Of a stretch of 64,000 nt of DNA, positions 35,285 to 47,440 are shown one piece after another. Positions within the stretch are counted from its first letter, which is position 1; every line of letters begins with the position of its first letter. Origin of the DNA: Anthoceros angustus (lineage: Eukaryota > Streptophyta > Anthocerotopsida > Anthocerotales > Anthocerotaceae); contig MU008170.1 in the NCBI GenBank assembly GCA_010909165.1, forward strand, positions 1,302,001 through 1,366,000. The letters are read 5' to 3'. The position numbers and the translations under genes were made by a program. The notes beneath the pieces were generated by a model that saw nothing but the letters and a program-made list of their open reading frames with translations, made no database searches and was not told the DNA's origin.

Positions 35285-35659
35285 CTAGGTTAAGTATGTA
35301 TTACAACCTAGATTGGAAATGAAATGATCCATCAACCCAATATATTTATTGTTTCCTTCTACAAGCTATTAAATAACAAGGTCCACAGTTTCACTTGTAA
35401 TAACCCTGACATTTCAATTACAATGGCCAGTTAAAGTGCGATCCATATTGTTAATAGAATTTTGAATACTCAAAGAAGTTAGAACTCACGTCGAGATGTT
35501 TTACTCTTGGGAAACCAAGTTGCCCCTAGTGCAAACAAGGAAGAAAAAAGCTAAATGGTAAGCATCTTGCGCTGCCGGGAGTGGATGCCCTTGCTGGTAG
35601 TAGCTTAGGCACACCATAGTACAAGTTGTCAAAGTACAAGTCCCATGGCGAAACGCCCC

Positions 35660-35868
35660 GAGTCACGGGTCATTACATCCCAACTTCTTGTTTAAATTTC
35701 TATGGCCTAACGATCAGATATCTATCATGGGAGGGGCATAGGTGGGTAGGTTAGTTGGTGTTGAGTTCCCTCGGTAGCAGAAGGGCAGCTAATTTGGATA
35801 TTTGGAATGGGGGCAGGCTGCCGGGATTGTTGCCAAAATCAAAAACAAGAGGAGGAAAAGAGGGGGCA
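35660..35868 (+). pseudogene. Carboxylase beta-subunit gene fragment in R copy C
   Basis: Same exon 8-intron 8-exon 9 piece as in copy B. The intron is almost identical to that of the intact gene (GTGGGTAGGTTAGTTGGTG, TTCCCTCGGTAGCAGAAGGG), closer than in copy B. It ends at AGGGGGCA, where copy B continues. No coding capacity for carboxylase. Confidence 0.88.
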
Positions 35869-36109
35869 CCTACACCGCCGTCTCTTCACACAATCTTGAT
35901 TCGTTGCACCGCCGAGTTATGTTGTGACGATCCAGATTGGACCGCGGTTGGAAGAACCACCTTGGGCCGAGTGCGTAGCGTTGGATGGAAATTGGATCCA
36001 AAAGAGTGCGAAGGGCTAGAACTACAAAGCTACAAAGTAGGTGAGAAGCTTAATTAAGCCCCGGACATAGCATCAACTCTAATAGGATCAAACATCGAAG
36101 GGGCCAAGC

Positions 36110-36930
36110 GACAGTCTTAAGTTTGCTCGAATGTTTACTTTTTATAGAATGCTTAATTGTTTTAGAGTGCTCAAGTTTTTTAGAGTGCTTAAGTTTTTTT
36201 GGGTGCTTAAGTTTTTTAGAGTGCTTAATATTTTTAAAGTGCTTAAGTTTCTTAGAGTGCTTGATTTTTTTAGAGTGCTTTATTTTATTTTAGAGTGATT
36301 AAGTATTTTAGAATACTTAATATTTTAAGAGTATTTCAATTTTTTAGAGTGCTTAACCTTTGTTAGAGTGTATTTTAATTGAAGTATAGGAGAGCATAAC
36401 ATAGCAAGCTAACACTAATAGGGAGCGAAACGTCTATGCCTTTTTCATATGTATCAAATACAAACTTAGCTCCGTATTCATGCAATTCCAAATCTATACG
36501 TAATGGCTTTGTGATCTTTGGAAGGGATGCTTGTCTCATCATTGACTCTATGCCTTTTTTTCATATGTATCAAATACAAACTTAGCTATGTATTCCTCAA
36601 GTCCAAATTGGTATTGGCTTTGTGCCCTTTATAAGAGATTGGTTGCCTCATCACATGCTCTATGTCTTTTCATATATATCAAATACAAACTTAGCTATGT
36701 ATTCACTCAAGTCCAAATTGGTATTGGCTTTGTGCCCTTTGCAAGAGATGGTTGCCTCATCCTATGCTATGCCTTTTTCATATTTATCAAATACAAACTT
36801 AGCTCGTGATTCATGCAGCCAAATTAGTAATGGCTTTGTGCCCTTTGAAAGAGATGGTTGCCTCATCATATCCTCTATGCCTTTTCATATGTATCAAATA
36901 CAAACTTAGCTCGTATTCATGCGGTCGAAA
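36110..36930 (+). repeat. Minisatellite and ~110-bp tandem block of R copy C
   Basis: 36,110-36,380 is the AGAGTGCTTAAG minisatellite with fewer units than copy B. 36,435-36,930 holds five ~110-bp units starting near 36,437, 36,550, 36,662, 36,770 and 36,878. Confidence 0.82.
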
Positions 36931-38599
36931 GCGGAATCAAGGCGCCTGCCAGTAAAGGCCAAACTACGGCGAGCGCTGAACTATCGGCGCTTTTCGTGAT
37001 CAAACTACCGGAGTCTGGACTACCGCGCTACTTATCCGACACATAGGGCGGAGTGCCGGACACTACAGCCAAAAGCCTCGTTTTAAACCTAATACATTGC
37101 GTAGTAAGCTTATGACAATTTCATAAATGCATCAATAATCATGAGTTGTGAGTATGAACCCGCTCTCATCACTTGTAAAGACCAATATTGACCATTTTGA
37201 AAATGTTCTATGATATAGAGCATATGATGAGGCGATCATCTCTTTCAAAGGGTACAAAGTCTCAGGTAGTCCACCGCATTGCTCACATGATATGAAAGTA
37301 GGTTAATACTCTCAAGTCATGAGTACTAATGCATATATAACATTGTCACAAGTACTCAAACTTACTTTGCAACACTTGGGTGAGCGTTAGTTTGCAACTC
37401 TTGAGCATGTTACTCTTCAACTCTTCAGAGATATTGCTATTCAATTATGATGTTTTTAGCGAGGAGGCGACAACTTCATAGATAGTGAATAGCTTACAGC
37501 AGAAGCTTTATACAAGGGCGAAAGAAAGAAACTTAGCATGAGACCCGGAGATCGCCAACCCGATCCTGTGCTAAACCAAAAACCCTAGCTTTGAGCAAAT
37601 CGAAGGAAAATTATTATGCCCCATCACGGGCCCAAGCCCCGGATAAACCAAAAGCCTCTAGCCCTAAGAAAATACAAAAACATATTACGCCCCATCACGG
37701 GGCCAAGTGCTGACTCGAGGCCAAATCTAGGGCCGCTCCACCCGATCCTAGAAAGTCTCTAAGCCAACAAGTTTTTCTTGTTGAGTCTTCCATTGTGACA
37801 TCCCTTCATGTATTCCTTTGCTTTGCGCCACGAGAAGTCGTGGCGTGTTGTTCTTTTCGTCGTTGATTGCAAGTATCAAATACAAAATATCAATCAACTA
37901 TGCTTTTATTTGATCAAAAGTAATGTGCTAAAAGATAAGTACACTAATACTTTACCTCTCGATTTCATGCCTTTTTCATATGTCTCAAATACAAACTTAG
38001 CTCCGTATTCACGCAAGTCAAAATTTGTAATGGCTTTGTGCCCTTTACAAGAGATGGTTGCCTCATCATATGCTCTACATCATCAAACATTTTCAAAATG
38101 GTCAATATTGTTTTCACAAGTGACGGAGTAGGTTAATATTCACAAGTCATGATTATGAATGCATTTATAAAATTCTCACAACCTTAGTACACAATAGATG
38201 GAATTGGGTGAATACTGAGCTATGAGTACTAATTAATGCATTTATGAAATTGTCACAAGTACATAGACTATGTATACTAATTAATGCTTTTATGAAATCA
38301 TCATATGTACATAGACCATGAGTACTAATTAATGCATTTATGAAATTGTCACAAATACATAGAAACAATTACAATTTTCACATACCTTGCATCCTCCTAC
38401 ATCATGTAAACCCAAAGAAATTGAGCTGTCTCATTATCAATAAGATTCGTTAATCGAAATAGCACATCCTCAAGAAGTACAATGTAACCATAACGTGATA
38501 AAATATCCGGCTAAAATTGAGACATGACAAAATATCTGACTAAAATTAAGACATGATAAAATATTCGGCTAAAATTAAGATATGATAAAATATCCAGCT

Positions 38600-39535
38600 A
38601 AAATGAAGACACTTTATTTCATACTTCTTTTGGCTTGACGCTTGGATCTTGTAATCCGCCTCCATTGGGCGTGATTCCTATCCCAAGATGTTCCAAAGAA
38701 TGTGGATTCGGATTACGTTTCGCCATACACCTCACCCATTCAAGGAACTCATCCTTTTCCATCCTTCCAATCAGAAGAATGATATTTTTAATTCATATTT
38801 TTAATTAAAATAAATCAATATAAAAATGTACTAATTCAATACCAGGTCAAGACAATCTCGATATGTATGAAGGTTGAAATTCAAACGATGAACATATGGA
38901 AGACCTTCAAATTTGATAACTCCACGATCAAAATTTTTGTAAAACCAAAAAACATTTTAGTTCCCTTTCCAGTAAAACAATATTGACTACCTCTACCATG
39001 CCACAAAAATTATAGGGTCCTGATAAACAGACCGCACGGCTTCAATCTCAGCGTGACTCGTGCCTGTGAACAAATGTAAAAAGACAATGTTAATAAATCT
39101 AGATCCGCAAAAAGTTATTAGTTCACACCTTAGATCATTACATTGACAACTTACCAAGATATTGTTGTTTTCCAGCTTTTCCACTTTTTTGTGCTTTTCT
39201 TTTTCGAGATGTTCCTTGAAGATCCTTCTTTGCACTTTCCCTGAATACAAGCAAAGGATCATCAATATTTAGCAAACCTATCCAAAAAACCAACAAAACC
39301 CGTGCAGAGTTTTGTGGGTAATGTATGACTCACCAAATGTGTGACTCCCAGCGGTTGGTATGGCGGTAGAAATTTACACCATGATACTTAGATGCCTTTT
39401 TTTTTCTCTTGTGTCTTCAACTTTCTTCTCAAGGGTAAAATCAAATTCCCCAAGCATAATTAGTGTTGTATTGCTTCGAATCCAATTCCGATCTACAATA
39501 GCATATTCTAGAAATATCGACAGAAATGCCTCGGT
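38600..39535 (-). pseudogene. AP2/ERF-like gene, 5'-truncated, in R copy C
   Basis: Contains the same minus-strand exons as copy B from the AP2 exon onward: the exon ending RWESHIW (to about 39,332), AGKQQYLG (39,153-39,238), SHAEIEAVRSVYQDPIIFVAW (38,995-39,061), GVIKFEGLPYVH and MEKDEFLEWVRCMAKRNP. The splice sites are conserved. The start codon and first exons are missing because the copy is cut at 39,537 by a copia sequence. It differs from copy B at a few residues (AEIEAVRSVY versus TEIEAARSVY). Confidence 0.5.
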
Positions 39536-39602
39536 GCGGTACCTCAAGGGTACTCATAACTATGGTCTCTGCTACTAGCCTAGTGGCAAAAGAAGTTTAC
39601 AA

Positions 39603-40082
39603 TTGACTTGCTATGTCGATGCAGATTGGGCTTCCAATGCAGACACCCGAAAGAGTCTATCGGCTTATTGCTTCCTCGCCGCCTCCACTGTTGTAAATTG
39701 GTCTTGTAGGAAACAAGCCTCTATATCTTTATCTTCCACAGAAGCCACAAAGGAGGCTGAATGGGAAAGGAAGTTATGCGAAGACTTGGGTATGCGACAA
39801 GCAAGACCTACCCTTATTAACTGTGATAATATGTCAGCCATCGCTCTGGTTTCTAACCCTGTGTTTCACGCCCGCACTAAGCACATTGAGGTTCAACATC
39901 ATTATGTTAGAGATGCTGCTGAGAGGGGCTTGGTGAAGATACAGTATGTATCAACAGATGATAATGCGGCCGATGTTCTGACGAAGTCTTTGCCCAAGTT
40001 TAAACACTATTTCCACATAGAAGGGCGTAGACTTGTAGATTGTAGTAGCTATGTGACGCTAGACAAATCACTCATTTGGTGA
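39603..40082 (+). pseudogene. RNase H domain of copia fragment 2
   Basis: Open frame of 159 residues with CYVDADWASNADTRKSLSAY (Asp), KQASISLSSTEATKEAEW (Glu in the STEA box), LINCDNMSAIALVSNPVF (Asp) and ARTKHIEVQHHYVRDAAERG, then ADVLTKSLPKFKHYFH. Unlike copia element 1 the catalytic positions are intact, but the upstream RT, integrase and gag are absent. Confidence 0.92.
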
Positions 40083-40302
40083 GGCTTTCCATGCTTGTTC
40101 CTTCATCTACGAAGATAGCTAAATTTGAAGACTTGCTTCTGCTCTAGTCATGACGGTGCTCTCATGCATGAGATACTTGTGACAACAGAATGCCAGTGCG
40201 ACTAGAAGATGTGACAAATGTCAAGATGGTAGCCTTCATTGGAGGTTTCTTTTAGTAGTGATCTACTTTTTCTTAGTTTGCCTGCTTGCGACAGTGTCTT
40301 AA

Positions 40303-40480
40303 TGGAGAGTTAGAAATAATAGCAGACCACGTTGGTTATGTACCAATCTGGTTAGTCAGCTAGACCTAGCAGTTAGTATAGGTAGTTAGCTAGGCTAGCG
40401 AAAGGACACATCCCTTACGAGACCACCTATAAAGCCCACCTATGAACACACTTGATTCATTGTTAATATAGCATCTTTGC
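40303..40480 (+). repeat. Probable LTR of copia fragment 2
   Basis: The purine-rich AATGGAGAG precedes TTAGAAATAATAGCAGACCA. The stretch has repeated TAGTTAGCTAG motifs and CTATAAAGCC, with gag-like coding starting soon after. The second LTR is not in the window, so the edges are approximate. Confidence 0.45.
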
Positions 40481-40483
40481 TTA

Positions 40484-41503
40484 AGATGCTTCCGCATGCA
40501 ATTCTAACTGCGATCGGAGCTAGTGAACTGCCAAGCCGTGGTGAGGACAAAGAAGCTATCCGGAAGCTGGTAGTCAAGCTCCTACCTGGTGAGAAGGATA
40601 ATAAGGATATCCGTGAGTCAGAATAACCAATTTGTTCATTATGAACGTAGGAGAACCAAAAGGGTAGGATTACCTTAGAGTTGGAAGAAGGTGAAGAAAC
40701 GATGTTCAAGCCCAGAGCGCAACTGGACAAGGAGTTGCAAAGGAAGATCAAAACCAGCATGTTTAACGACAGCGCCAAGGATGCACAAAGTGTGCATGAC
40801 TGGTTGGACAAGATGGCCAGTGAGAAGGACGACCTTCAAAAAATTCAGTTCCGTGTTATGAGCTTTGAAGGGTACACTTACTAGTGGTGGCGCCAATGGG
40901 AGAAGCAAGTAGACCTAGGGATGGAACCCTCCGTTTACTCTTGGGGTGTCTTCAAACAGTTATTTCACCAACAATTCTTGCTAGTGAACCACCGTAAGGA
41001 GTTATACCACCAGTTCAGAACCATCTTCCAGCAAGGAACTGTACAGGACTACTCTAACAACTTCCTCCAGCTCACCTTGGACATGCCACACCTCGATGAG
41101 GAGCAAAAATTCGAGAAGTTCATCGATGGTCTGAAGTTCGAGATGAGGGCCGACGTCTATCAAACCAATCCAAGCACCCTAGGTGAGGCCATGAAAGCTG
41201 CGATTAACTACGGTACTAATAAGTACAAACATCTGGAGTCTGCAGGAGCTTTCAAATCCAAGTGGGTAATAACAGCCAATGCTACGGATAAGAAGCTGGT
41301 GTTCAAGATAATCACCGACGAAGAGAAACAGCACTATCACGAGAAGCGCGTATGCTTCATGTGTATGTCCACCGAACATGGTTCCGGAGTCTGTTCTTTT
41401 CGCAGGGATTTTATTACTTGGTTGAAAGAAACTGGTAAGACTACCATGAGCTCAGCTAACACACCAGCCCCTACAAAAAGCGGACATTCAGTTCAGACTG
41501 AAG
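40484..41503 (+). pseudogene. gag of gypsy element 3 (broken)
   Basis: Two frames give LDKELQRKIKTSMFNDSAKD, WLDKMASEKDDLQKIQFRVM, then WGVFKQLFHQQFLLVNHRKE, LYHQFRTIFQQGTVQDYSNN and FLQLTLDMPHLDEEQKFEKF. These match the Retrotrans_gag core (W-xF, L-QGTVxEYxxxF). A Cys-rich CFMCMSTEHGSGVC follows, a degenerate zinc knuckle. A stop at 40,882 splits it. It is in the same orientation as the pol pieces at 45.2-57.8 kb and probably belongs to them. Confidence 0.8.
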
Positions 41504-41686
41504 TGTTAGATTGTGAGAGGATGTTACTAACCTACAAGTTATTATTTATGATTTATTTAATATCTAGGTTAGTGGTGAACGATCACACCTGCTCACATGA
41601 AGTAGTTAAGATAATTTTGTATTCAAATTTAATTAATTGCTTTTATTCCTTTTTGCAATTCTATGAGCTTCCGCTCACAAAGTCTC
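41504..41686 (+). repeat. Probable 5' LTR of copia element 3
   Basis: AT-rich stretch from TGTTAGATTG to about CCGCTCACA, followed within a few bases by the primer binding site. No partner LTR is present, so the right edge is uncertain. Confidence 0.5.
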
Positions 41687-42829
41687 TTGATATCAGAGCA
41701 CCAGGTGCTCAATGTTTGAGTACATGTTAGATCTATGATTTTCTATCTATACTACAGCTTTGCTAGTATTCTAGGACCTTATGGCTTCTAGCTCTACAAT
41801 GCTTTGCTTGTTCAATCTGAATATGTGACAAACAGAACAGCAATGACGCGGAGGACAAAGCATCGTTTTTAGGATCTATTTTATTTCTCTAATTGTGCTG
41901 ATCATCTTAAAGCCCAGGCAGAACTAGACAACAAACTCCTCAGGAACCGGACACCTGACCAAGTTCCGAGTTCCAGACATCCTAGGAGGACATAGGCGCA
42001 CAAATCCGATGTAAAGAATTGTCGTGGTGCCTCTCCCCGTCCATGTCCTTGCATTCATCATTCAAAGGTTTACAATCATGATCAGTACCAAACAGAAGAC
42101 CGGAATCTGGAGATTGTTGACCATACATGTGCTGGACAGCTTCTGAATTCCTGCCTTCAATCTACATAAAATTTGTTGATGAGGGTTTCCACACAGCTGG
42201 CTGGTAGGATTACCTCAGTATGTAAAAGACTCCAAGAAATTCAGGCCACTGTAGATGAAGTGGTTATCTCCCTTGAACAATTGAACTCTGGTAGAATTGC
42301 GGCCTTCTCTATGAGGGATCCAATTTCTGCATTGTACTGTCCTAGCCTCAAGCAACGACGTGAGGAGGCGTCCAAGGGGGTAGCGCTATAATTCTTACCA
42401 TGATTGTGGCGCCTCAAGCCAGAATTTCAGTGATTGCTTGCAGAATTTTGCTGGATTCTGCAGCATCTTGTTGCTAGCTATCAAGAGGTGTCACGGGACT
42501 TGGTGGCAGTTGGTTTAGGTTGCCACCTAGAAAGGTGCCCTAACTTTAGTTTCCAGCTGTGCTCCTTATTTTCTGGTAACCCTAAAAACACAAAAATGAA
42601 AGGTTATTAGTTAAGTTTTGTACCCCTTCAACTTTCCTTCAGTTTGCTGCCTCCTGTCTTCACCTTTGTTATTCTTGTCCAGCCAGCATTTTTCCAGTTT
42701 ATGTCTGGATACTAGTGGGACTCTAGCAATGACCTAGATGAGGACACAGACACTGAAGCATATTTTCTTACCTCGTTAGCCTGTCAATTTCCTTCCTTCT
42801 CTCCACCTATTCCTTCTGTTTTTGTCAAA

Positions 42830-43764
42830 ATGGCTAGAGGAACATCATACAGTGGAGAATTTAAGGAGAAGGACAGGTTTGATGGCAAATCTGCTAGGTA
42901 CGAGAGCTGGCGAGCTAGAATGAAGGCCTTCTTGGATGCACGTGATGTTTGGGAATTTGTGGATGGTTCTATTCCCAAACTAAGCACCAGTGCGAATTTT
43001 TTTTTTGCCATTTTGCTTTCTGGGTTGGATGAGGCCACTGTGATGGAGCTGTTGAGTTTCTACCAACTACAGCCGATGTCTGGAAACAATTGAATGACAC
43101 CTATCAAGTTCAGAACATTCTAACCTTAGTTGTTGCTAGAATTGACTTCTATGGGTTAAGGATGAAGGAAGGAGATACGATAGGAGCACACACCAGCAAA
43201 TTCACATACCTCAAGGCGCAGCTCTCCATACTTGGAAGCAAGCTTGAGGATATTGATGTTGTGGCTCAGCACCTATCCAGCCTTCCTCCTTCCTATCAGC
43301 AATTCGTTTCAAGTCAGAATTCTTCGCTGCGTTCTTCTGTGTCTGCAGTGAAAGCTAGTACGGCACCCACTCTTACCCTTAACGAGCTCATTGGCGCTCT
43401 ACATCAAGAGGAACAGAGTAGAACACGATCTGGTGGCACCGCAAGGGTGCGCACAGATAAAGTCCTTGTTGCATCCAAGGGAAAAACGTTTGGGCATGAG
43501 AGAGATAAGGGGAAGAAGAAGAAGTATCCGACATCTGCTCCCGCCGCTGCCAAATGTGAAGGTACCTGCAATTGGCGTCAAATTCCAGGTCACTGGGAGC
43601 GAGACTGTCGCAAGAAGAAGGCTAGAGAGCCACGGAAGGATTCCAAACCTGCAGCTCATGTAGCCTCCAAGGGATCTACCTCGCAGTCATCATCAAGAGT
43701 AGCTCTTCTGTCCTCACAGTCTGCCTTACGTGTTTCCGTGAAGTCTCCCCACTTTGGTTTATAG
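42830..43764 (+). pseudogene. gag of copia element 3
   Basis: The start MARGTSYSGEFKEKDRFDGK leads into YESWRARMKAFLDARDVWEF (the DUF4219/UBN2-type N-terminus). After a shift near 43,010-43,090 come GLRMKEGDTIGAHTSKFTYL and HLSSLPPSYQQFVSS. A Lys-rich stretch precedes the knuckle CEGTCNWRQIPGHWERDC at 43,555-43,608, in which the second Cys spacing is changed. Not functional as one polypeptide. Confidence 0.82.
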
Positions 43765-44195
43765 ACTCTGGGGCTATAGCCCATGTCTGTAACAATAGAC
43801 TCCTGTTCACAACCTTCCACAGTTAGAAGGAGAAGCAGTTGGTCTATGGGGGGATTCTCGTGGAGTTGACGTGAAGGGGAGTGGTTCAGTTAACATACCT
43901 CTTGCTGATGGGTCACAGTTGCACCTGCTGGATGTTCTCTTCGTTCCTGGAATGTCGAAGAATTTGCTCTCTATAAGAGCCCTTACACAATCGCTTTGGT
44001 TGGATTCAGATTTGAGTTGAACAGCTGTTGTTTGTATAGGATTTCCAGTCTTGATCTGTGCATAGCAAGAGGTGTATTGGTTAATGAACTTTATTAGCTA
44101 CAAGTGTTGTCCAACATTCAACTATTGCTACATCGGCAAAAGCAGTTGCTAGACTTTGGCATGCTCGCCTTGGGCATATCAACAAGGCAAAATTG
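43765..44195 (+). pseudogene. Protease and integrase start of copia element 3
   Basis: In shifted frames: the DSGAxAHVCNN-like protease site near 43,765-43,800, GSGSVNIPLADGSQLHLLDV, FVPGMSKNLLSI and LWHARLGHINKAKL (pre-integrase finger). Several frame breaks. The sequence leaves the family at about 44,195. Confidence 0.7.
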
Positions 44196-45235
44196 AGCTT
44201 GAAATGGATATGGATTGAAATGAGAGAGATTAAAATTCGGGGTGCAACGAGTGGCAAAAATAATTGGAGATACTTTCTAGTTCTAGTCATGCTTCTTTGT
44301 TTTGGCCAGCATAGTTTGTGTTATAAAAGTGATAGATAATTGGTTCAGTTTAAAATCCCCTTACTCTAATAATTTGTAGTCTTGAACTCAAAATCATGGA
44401 AATTATTTTCAAATTTCAACGGTTTTCTATGCACGCTGTTTGAAATTACTCATGCCCTTATATTCATGATCGCAAATTTTACTTGAATCGCAACAGTGAA
44501 GAGAGAGACATGGCACGGCCAAATTTCTTTCTTATTCTCGAGTTCAGTGTAGGCCGCAGCTATCTTTCTATGGAGGTCATAGCAATTGAATACATTTTTT
44601 GTGTGTTGGACACCATCTTTGTGAGCGACCAAGGCTGTGTCGTGATCAGAAGTGTGAAAGGTGGTGTGTTTTTTCTCATTCTCTTGCGCAAGCAAGGGAT
44701 ACATGGCCTAATGTATGTAAGTCATAATGTGCATGGGTACACGACAAGTGGTTGTAAGCCCTAGTGTGAATGCGGACGCAGGCACACCGGCGCTCACAGA
44801 AAACCTATTTAAGGACACCGGCATGTCGGCGCCCTATGGAGGGAGCTTAAGAGCATAGGGTGCCAGCATATTGGCACCTTCATTAGTATGTATTATTTAC
44901 GTATCATAAAGTTTTGTTGTGTCCTAAAGTTGTTAAAGTGGTAAAAACCTCTGCTAACAATCATAGGTTACGAGTTCGAGATCCAAGTTGTAGTTTTTAT
45001 ATTAATTAAGTTGAGTTTCTTTTAGGGCACCGGCATGCTGGTACTCACACACATGCGCTGTGCACCATACCTAGAGGCAAAATTTTGTCCAAACGGACCA
45101 AACCGCGACGAGGCAGTAACAAGACCCAAAAGTGTAAACCAAGAACATCAAGAATCACGGGTTTTCGGACTGTACGATAATTTGACGAAGAGACCCTGAG
45201 GTTCACTATCATGCCAACGCTTTGCCATGATGTCA
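44196..45235. other. Unassigned spacer with short repeats
   Basis: No gene seen. It contains two related GC motifs (ACCGGCATGTCGGCGCC at about 44,818 and GGCACCGGCATGCTGGTAC at about 45,027) around a SINE-like patch. It separates copia element 3 from the resumed gypsy polyprotein and is therefore probably inserted sequence or the missing copia tail replaced. Confidence 0.4.
44925..45015 (+). repeat. Possible tRNA-derived SINE head
   Basis: TTGTTAAAGTGGTAAAAACC followed 45 bp later by GAGTTCGAGATCC resembles the RNA polymerase III A and B boxes found at the start of plant SINEs. No tRNA fold, poly(A) tail or target duplication could be assigned. Confidence 0.3.
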
Positions 45236-46071
45236 TATGCATAGTCAGCAAGCCCTAGCTAGCATATCATTCCAGAGCCCTGGACATAGACTGGGATATT
45301 AATGTAGTCACCTTGTGAGTAGAGGGCAAGCAATATGTAATGTCCGGAGAACGCTACGTACCGAACAAGCACTTGTTCACCGTATCAGCTTTCAATAAAG
45401 TCACAGCCACATGCAATTTCCAGTTTATAGCTGTGCTAAAGAGGGTGTTGCCCCTAGATGGCACACCAGAGTCTAGAGCAGCCCAAGCAAAGGAAGATGA
45501 GGCCAAGTTGCCTAGTGACTTCAAGGAGATGTTACAAGAGTATGCTGACATCTTCGCCGAGCCCACTAAGCTACCTCCGCAACGGGCAATAGATCATGGT
45601 ATCGATCTCCGGATCCTACCAGGCCATAAACCCGTAAGTATCCAACCTTAAAGAACTTCAATTTCAGAAAATGAAGAGATCAAAAGATAGGTTGATGAGT
45701 TCTTACAGAGTGGGTTGGTCTGGCCATTGGTATCTCCCTTTGGTCCACCCGTCCAGTTGGTGGCAAAACCAGATGGAAATTGGAGGCTATGCATAGACTA
45801 TAGAGGGCTAAACCGAGCCACAATCAGAAATTTATACCAGATGCCTAGAATAGATGAAATTCTAGACCAACTGCATGGGTCAAGCTACTTCACCAATATC
45901 GACCTTCGCTTGGGTTTCCACCACATCCGGATCAAGGAGGATGATGAGTTCAAAACGGCCTTCCGTACAAGGCATGGCCACTTTGAATTCACAGTGATGC
46001 CCTTTGGCCTCTCCAACGCCCCAACTACCTTCCAGTGCCTCATGCAAAAGATTTTGAGACCACTCTTGGGG
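45236..46071 (+). pseudogene. Gypsy element 3: protease-RT linker and reverse transcriptase, first part
   Basis: Reads WDINVVTL, then VMSGERYVPNKHLFTVSAFN, FKEMLQEYADIFAEPTKLPP, QRAIDHGIDL. After a break RT follows: WRLCIDYRGLNRATIRNLYQ, YFTNIDLRLGFHHIRI and FEFTVMPFGLSNAPTTFQCL, stopping at KILRPLLGKG. Exactly there a 7.1-kb insertion starts, and the next RT residues are found at 53,216. Stops at 45,652 and 45,690 break the frame. Confidence 0.9.
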
Positions 46072-47440
46072 AAAGGTGTGGTAGGGAAAACCCCGGGGCT
46101 TCCGAGATCCTCCCACTCTAGCGGCCACACTTATCCCACTGTCGCTTCGTACGTTGGGTTTCGTCCCATGAGACTTGTGTGAAAATTCGAGGTCCTGTGA
46201 CAACCGATCGCTATCTGCAGAGACACAACTTCTCAGCCTTCTAAACAAGCAAGGCGCCCTCTACTCTCCCTCTTACAGCAGCTGCACCACTTGCACTGCT
46301 CCGAAAAATCACCAATCCTCGACCTACAACGACACAACACAATTGCGGTGTCCCGCTTAGCGAGGAGCCTATCACGGCGCCTGTGGACCCCCGATCCACA
46401 CCGCACTGTCCCTACTTCTAAGACCACTCTTCCACTGTGAGCGCCTTTACTTGCAGATTTGGGATTCGTCCCTTAGGCTCGCCTGTGGCCTTCCACTAAC
46501 ACCTACACCTCTAATCCTCTACTCATCTTCTCATCCTCTTCCTCCTATTCTAACCTCCATCGGCTTCGACCGCCACTACGCACAACCGCCTGGGTCGGCC
46601 TCCACCAAGTTCTTCCTTGGGCGGTTGCTATGAGTTTGACACTGAGAACCTCCGAGTCTTTCCTGTAGTCTACCCTCAAGCCGAGAGTTCTCGGCATTGC
46701 CACACACCCAAAGCAAAGCAATTTCACAAAGAACCATTCACAAGGGGAGCAACTCGTTTAGGCACTTGCAGGGAGCAAGTCCTCCACCAAGCACTCCGAC
46801 CACCGCGACTTCCTCTCTACCAGACGCTGCGTTGGCTCACAGCCGGCACGAAATTCCTTTACAAGGGCAAAGGACTCGCGAGTATGGAAGCGCAAGACAT
46901 GATACTTTACTTTGTGAAATCCTCCTCCTCTTATAGGAGGCCTTCCACATACAACCTCCCTTAGGTGACCCTACTGCAGGTCACCTTTTCCAATATTCTA
47001 TTATTTCCTACCGCCAAAGATTTAATGTGCACCTAAGTCATTGTCGATCCTTGGTAAATTCTATTCTAGTAACTTCACCTAAGATCATCCTTAAAGGATG
47101 TCACACACCTATCCTTCTATTTCCTACTCAACATTTATGGTCTTTGACCATTCTAGTCCTCATCTATTTGGGGTGGCGTGTGTCCTTGTGGATTGGCTCC
47201 CTCGCCTCCTTTTGCTCCTTCCCTCGCCTCCTTCTTCCTTGCTCCTTCCTAATGTGTGGGGCAAGTACAATCTTGCCCCTTCCTCCATCTCCGGGGCGCA
47301 ATTCCTCCTCCAGCAATCGCGCCTCCGCGCACCTAGGCGCCTTTTCTCCAGCCTCCGCCGCTGGTCGCTACTCATCGCACACCGTAGTCCGGCAGAATGG
47401 GTAGGCCGACTACCTACCATGGTAGTCCGATTCATTTTCT

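Larger units (their letters stand above)
35285..39537 (+). repeat. R-family repeat, copy C
   Basis: Near-complete counterpart of 12,946-17,540. It starts at ACCTAGATTGGAAATGAAAT and ends abruptly at 39,537 within the AP2-like exon, where a copia fragment begins. Compared with copy B it lacks the aminotransferase-upstream-like piece and some minisatellite and 28-bp units. AT-rich parts are almost identical to B, while GC-rich patches differ strongly. Confidence 0.88.
39537..40480 (+). mobile_element. Ty1/copia fragment 2 (RNase H plus LTR-like end)
   Basis: Begins mid-protein at RYLKGTHNYGLCY and holds the RNase H domain to its stop (40,082). A 220-bp spacer and an LTR-like stretch from about 40,303 (GGAGAGTTAGAAATAATAGC) with a CTATAAA box at 40,428 follow. 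It is joined to R copy C without any target duplication I can see, so it is a truncated element or a rearrangement product. Confidence 0.8.
41504..44190 (+). mobile_element. Ty1/copia element 3, 3'-truncated, nested after gypsy gag
   Basis: TGTTAGATTGTGAGAGG at 41,504 looks like an LTR start. TTGATATCAGAGCACC at 41,687 is a degenerate iMet primer site. A 1.1-kb leader precedes gag (42,830-43,764), then protease and the beginning of integrase (WHARLGHINKAKLS, about 44,155-44,195). RT, RNase H and the 3' LTR are missing. It separates the gypsy gag from the remaining gypsy polyprotein. Confidence 0.75.

Noticed and set aside
44966-44980. A tRNA gene, suggested by GAGTTCGAGATCC
   Set aside because: No cloverleaf or acceptor pairing could be drawn. 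At best it is a SINE head.
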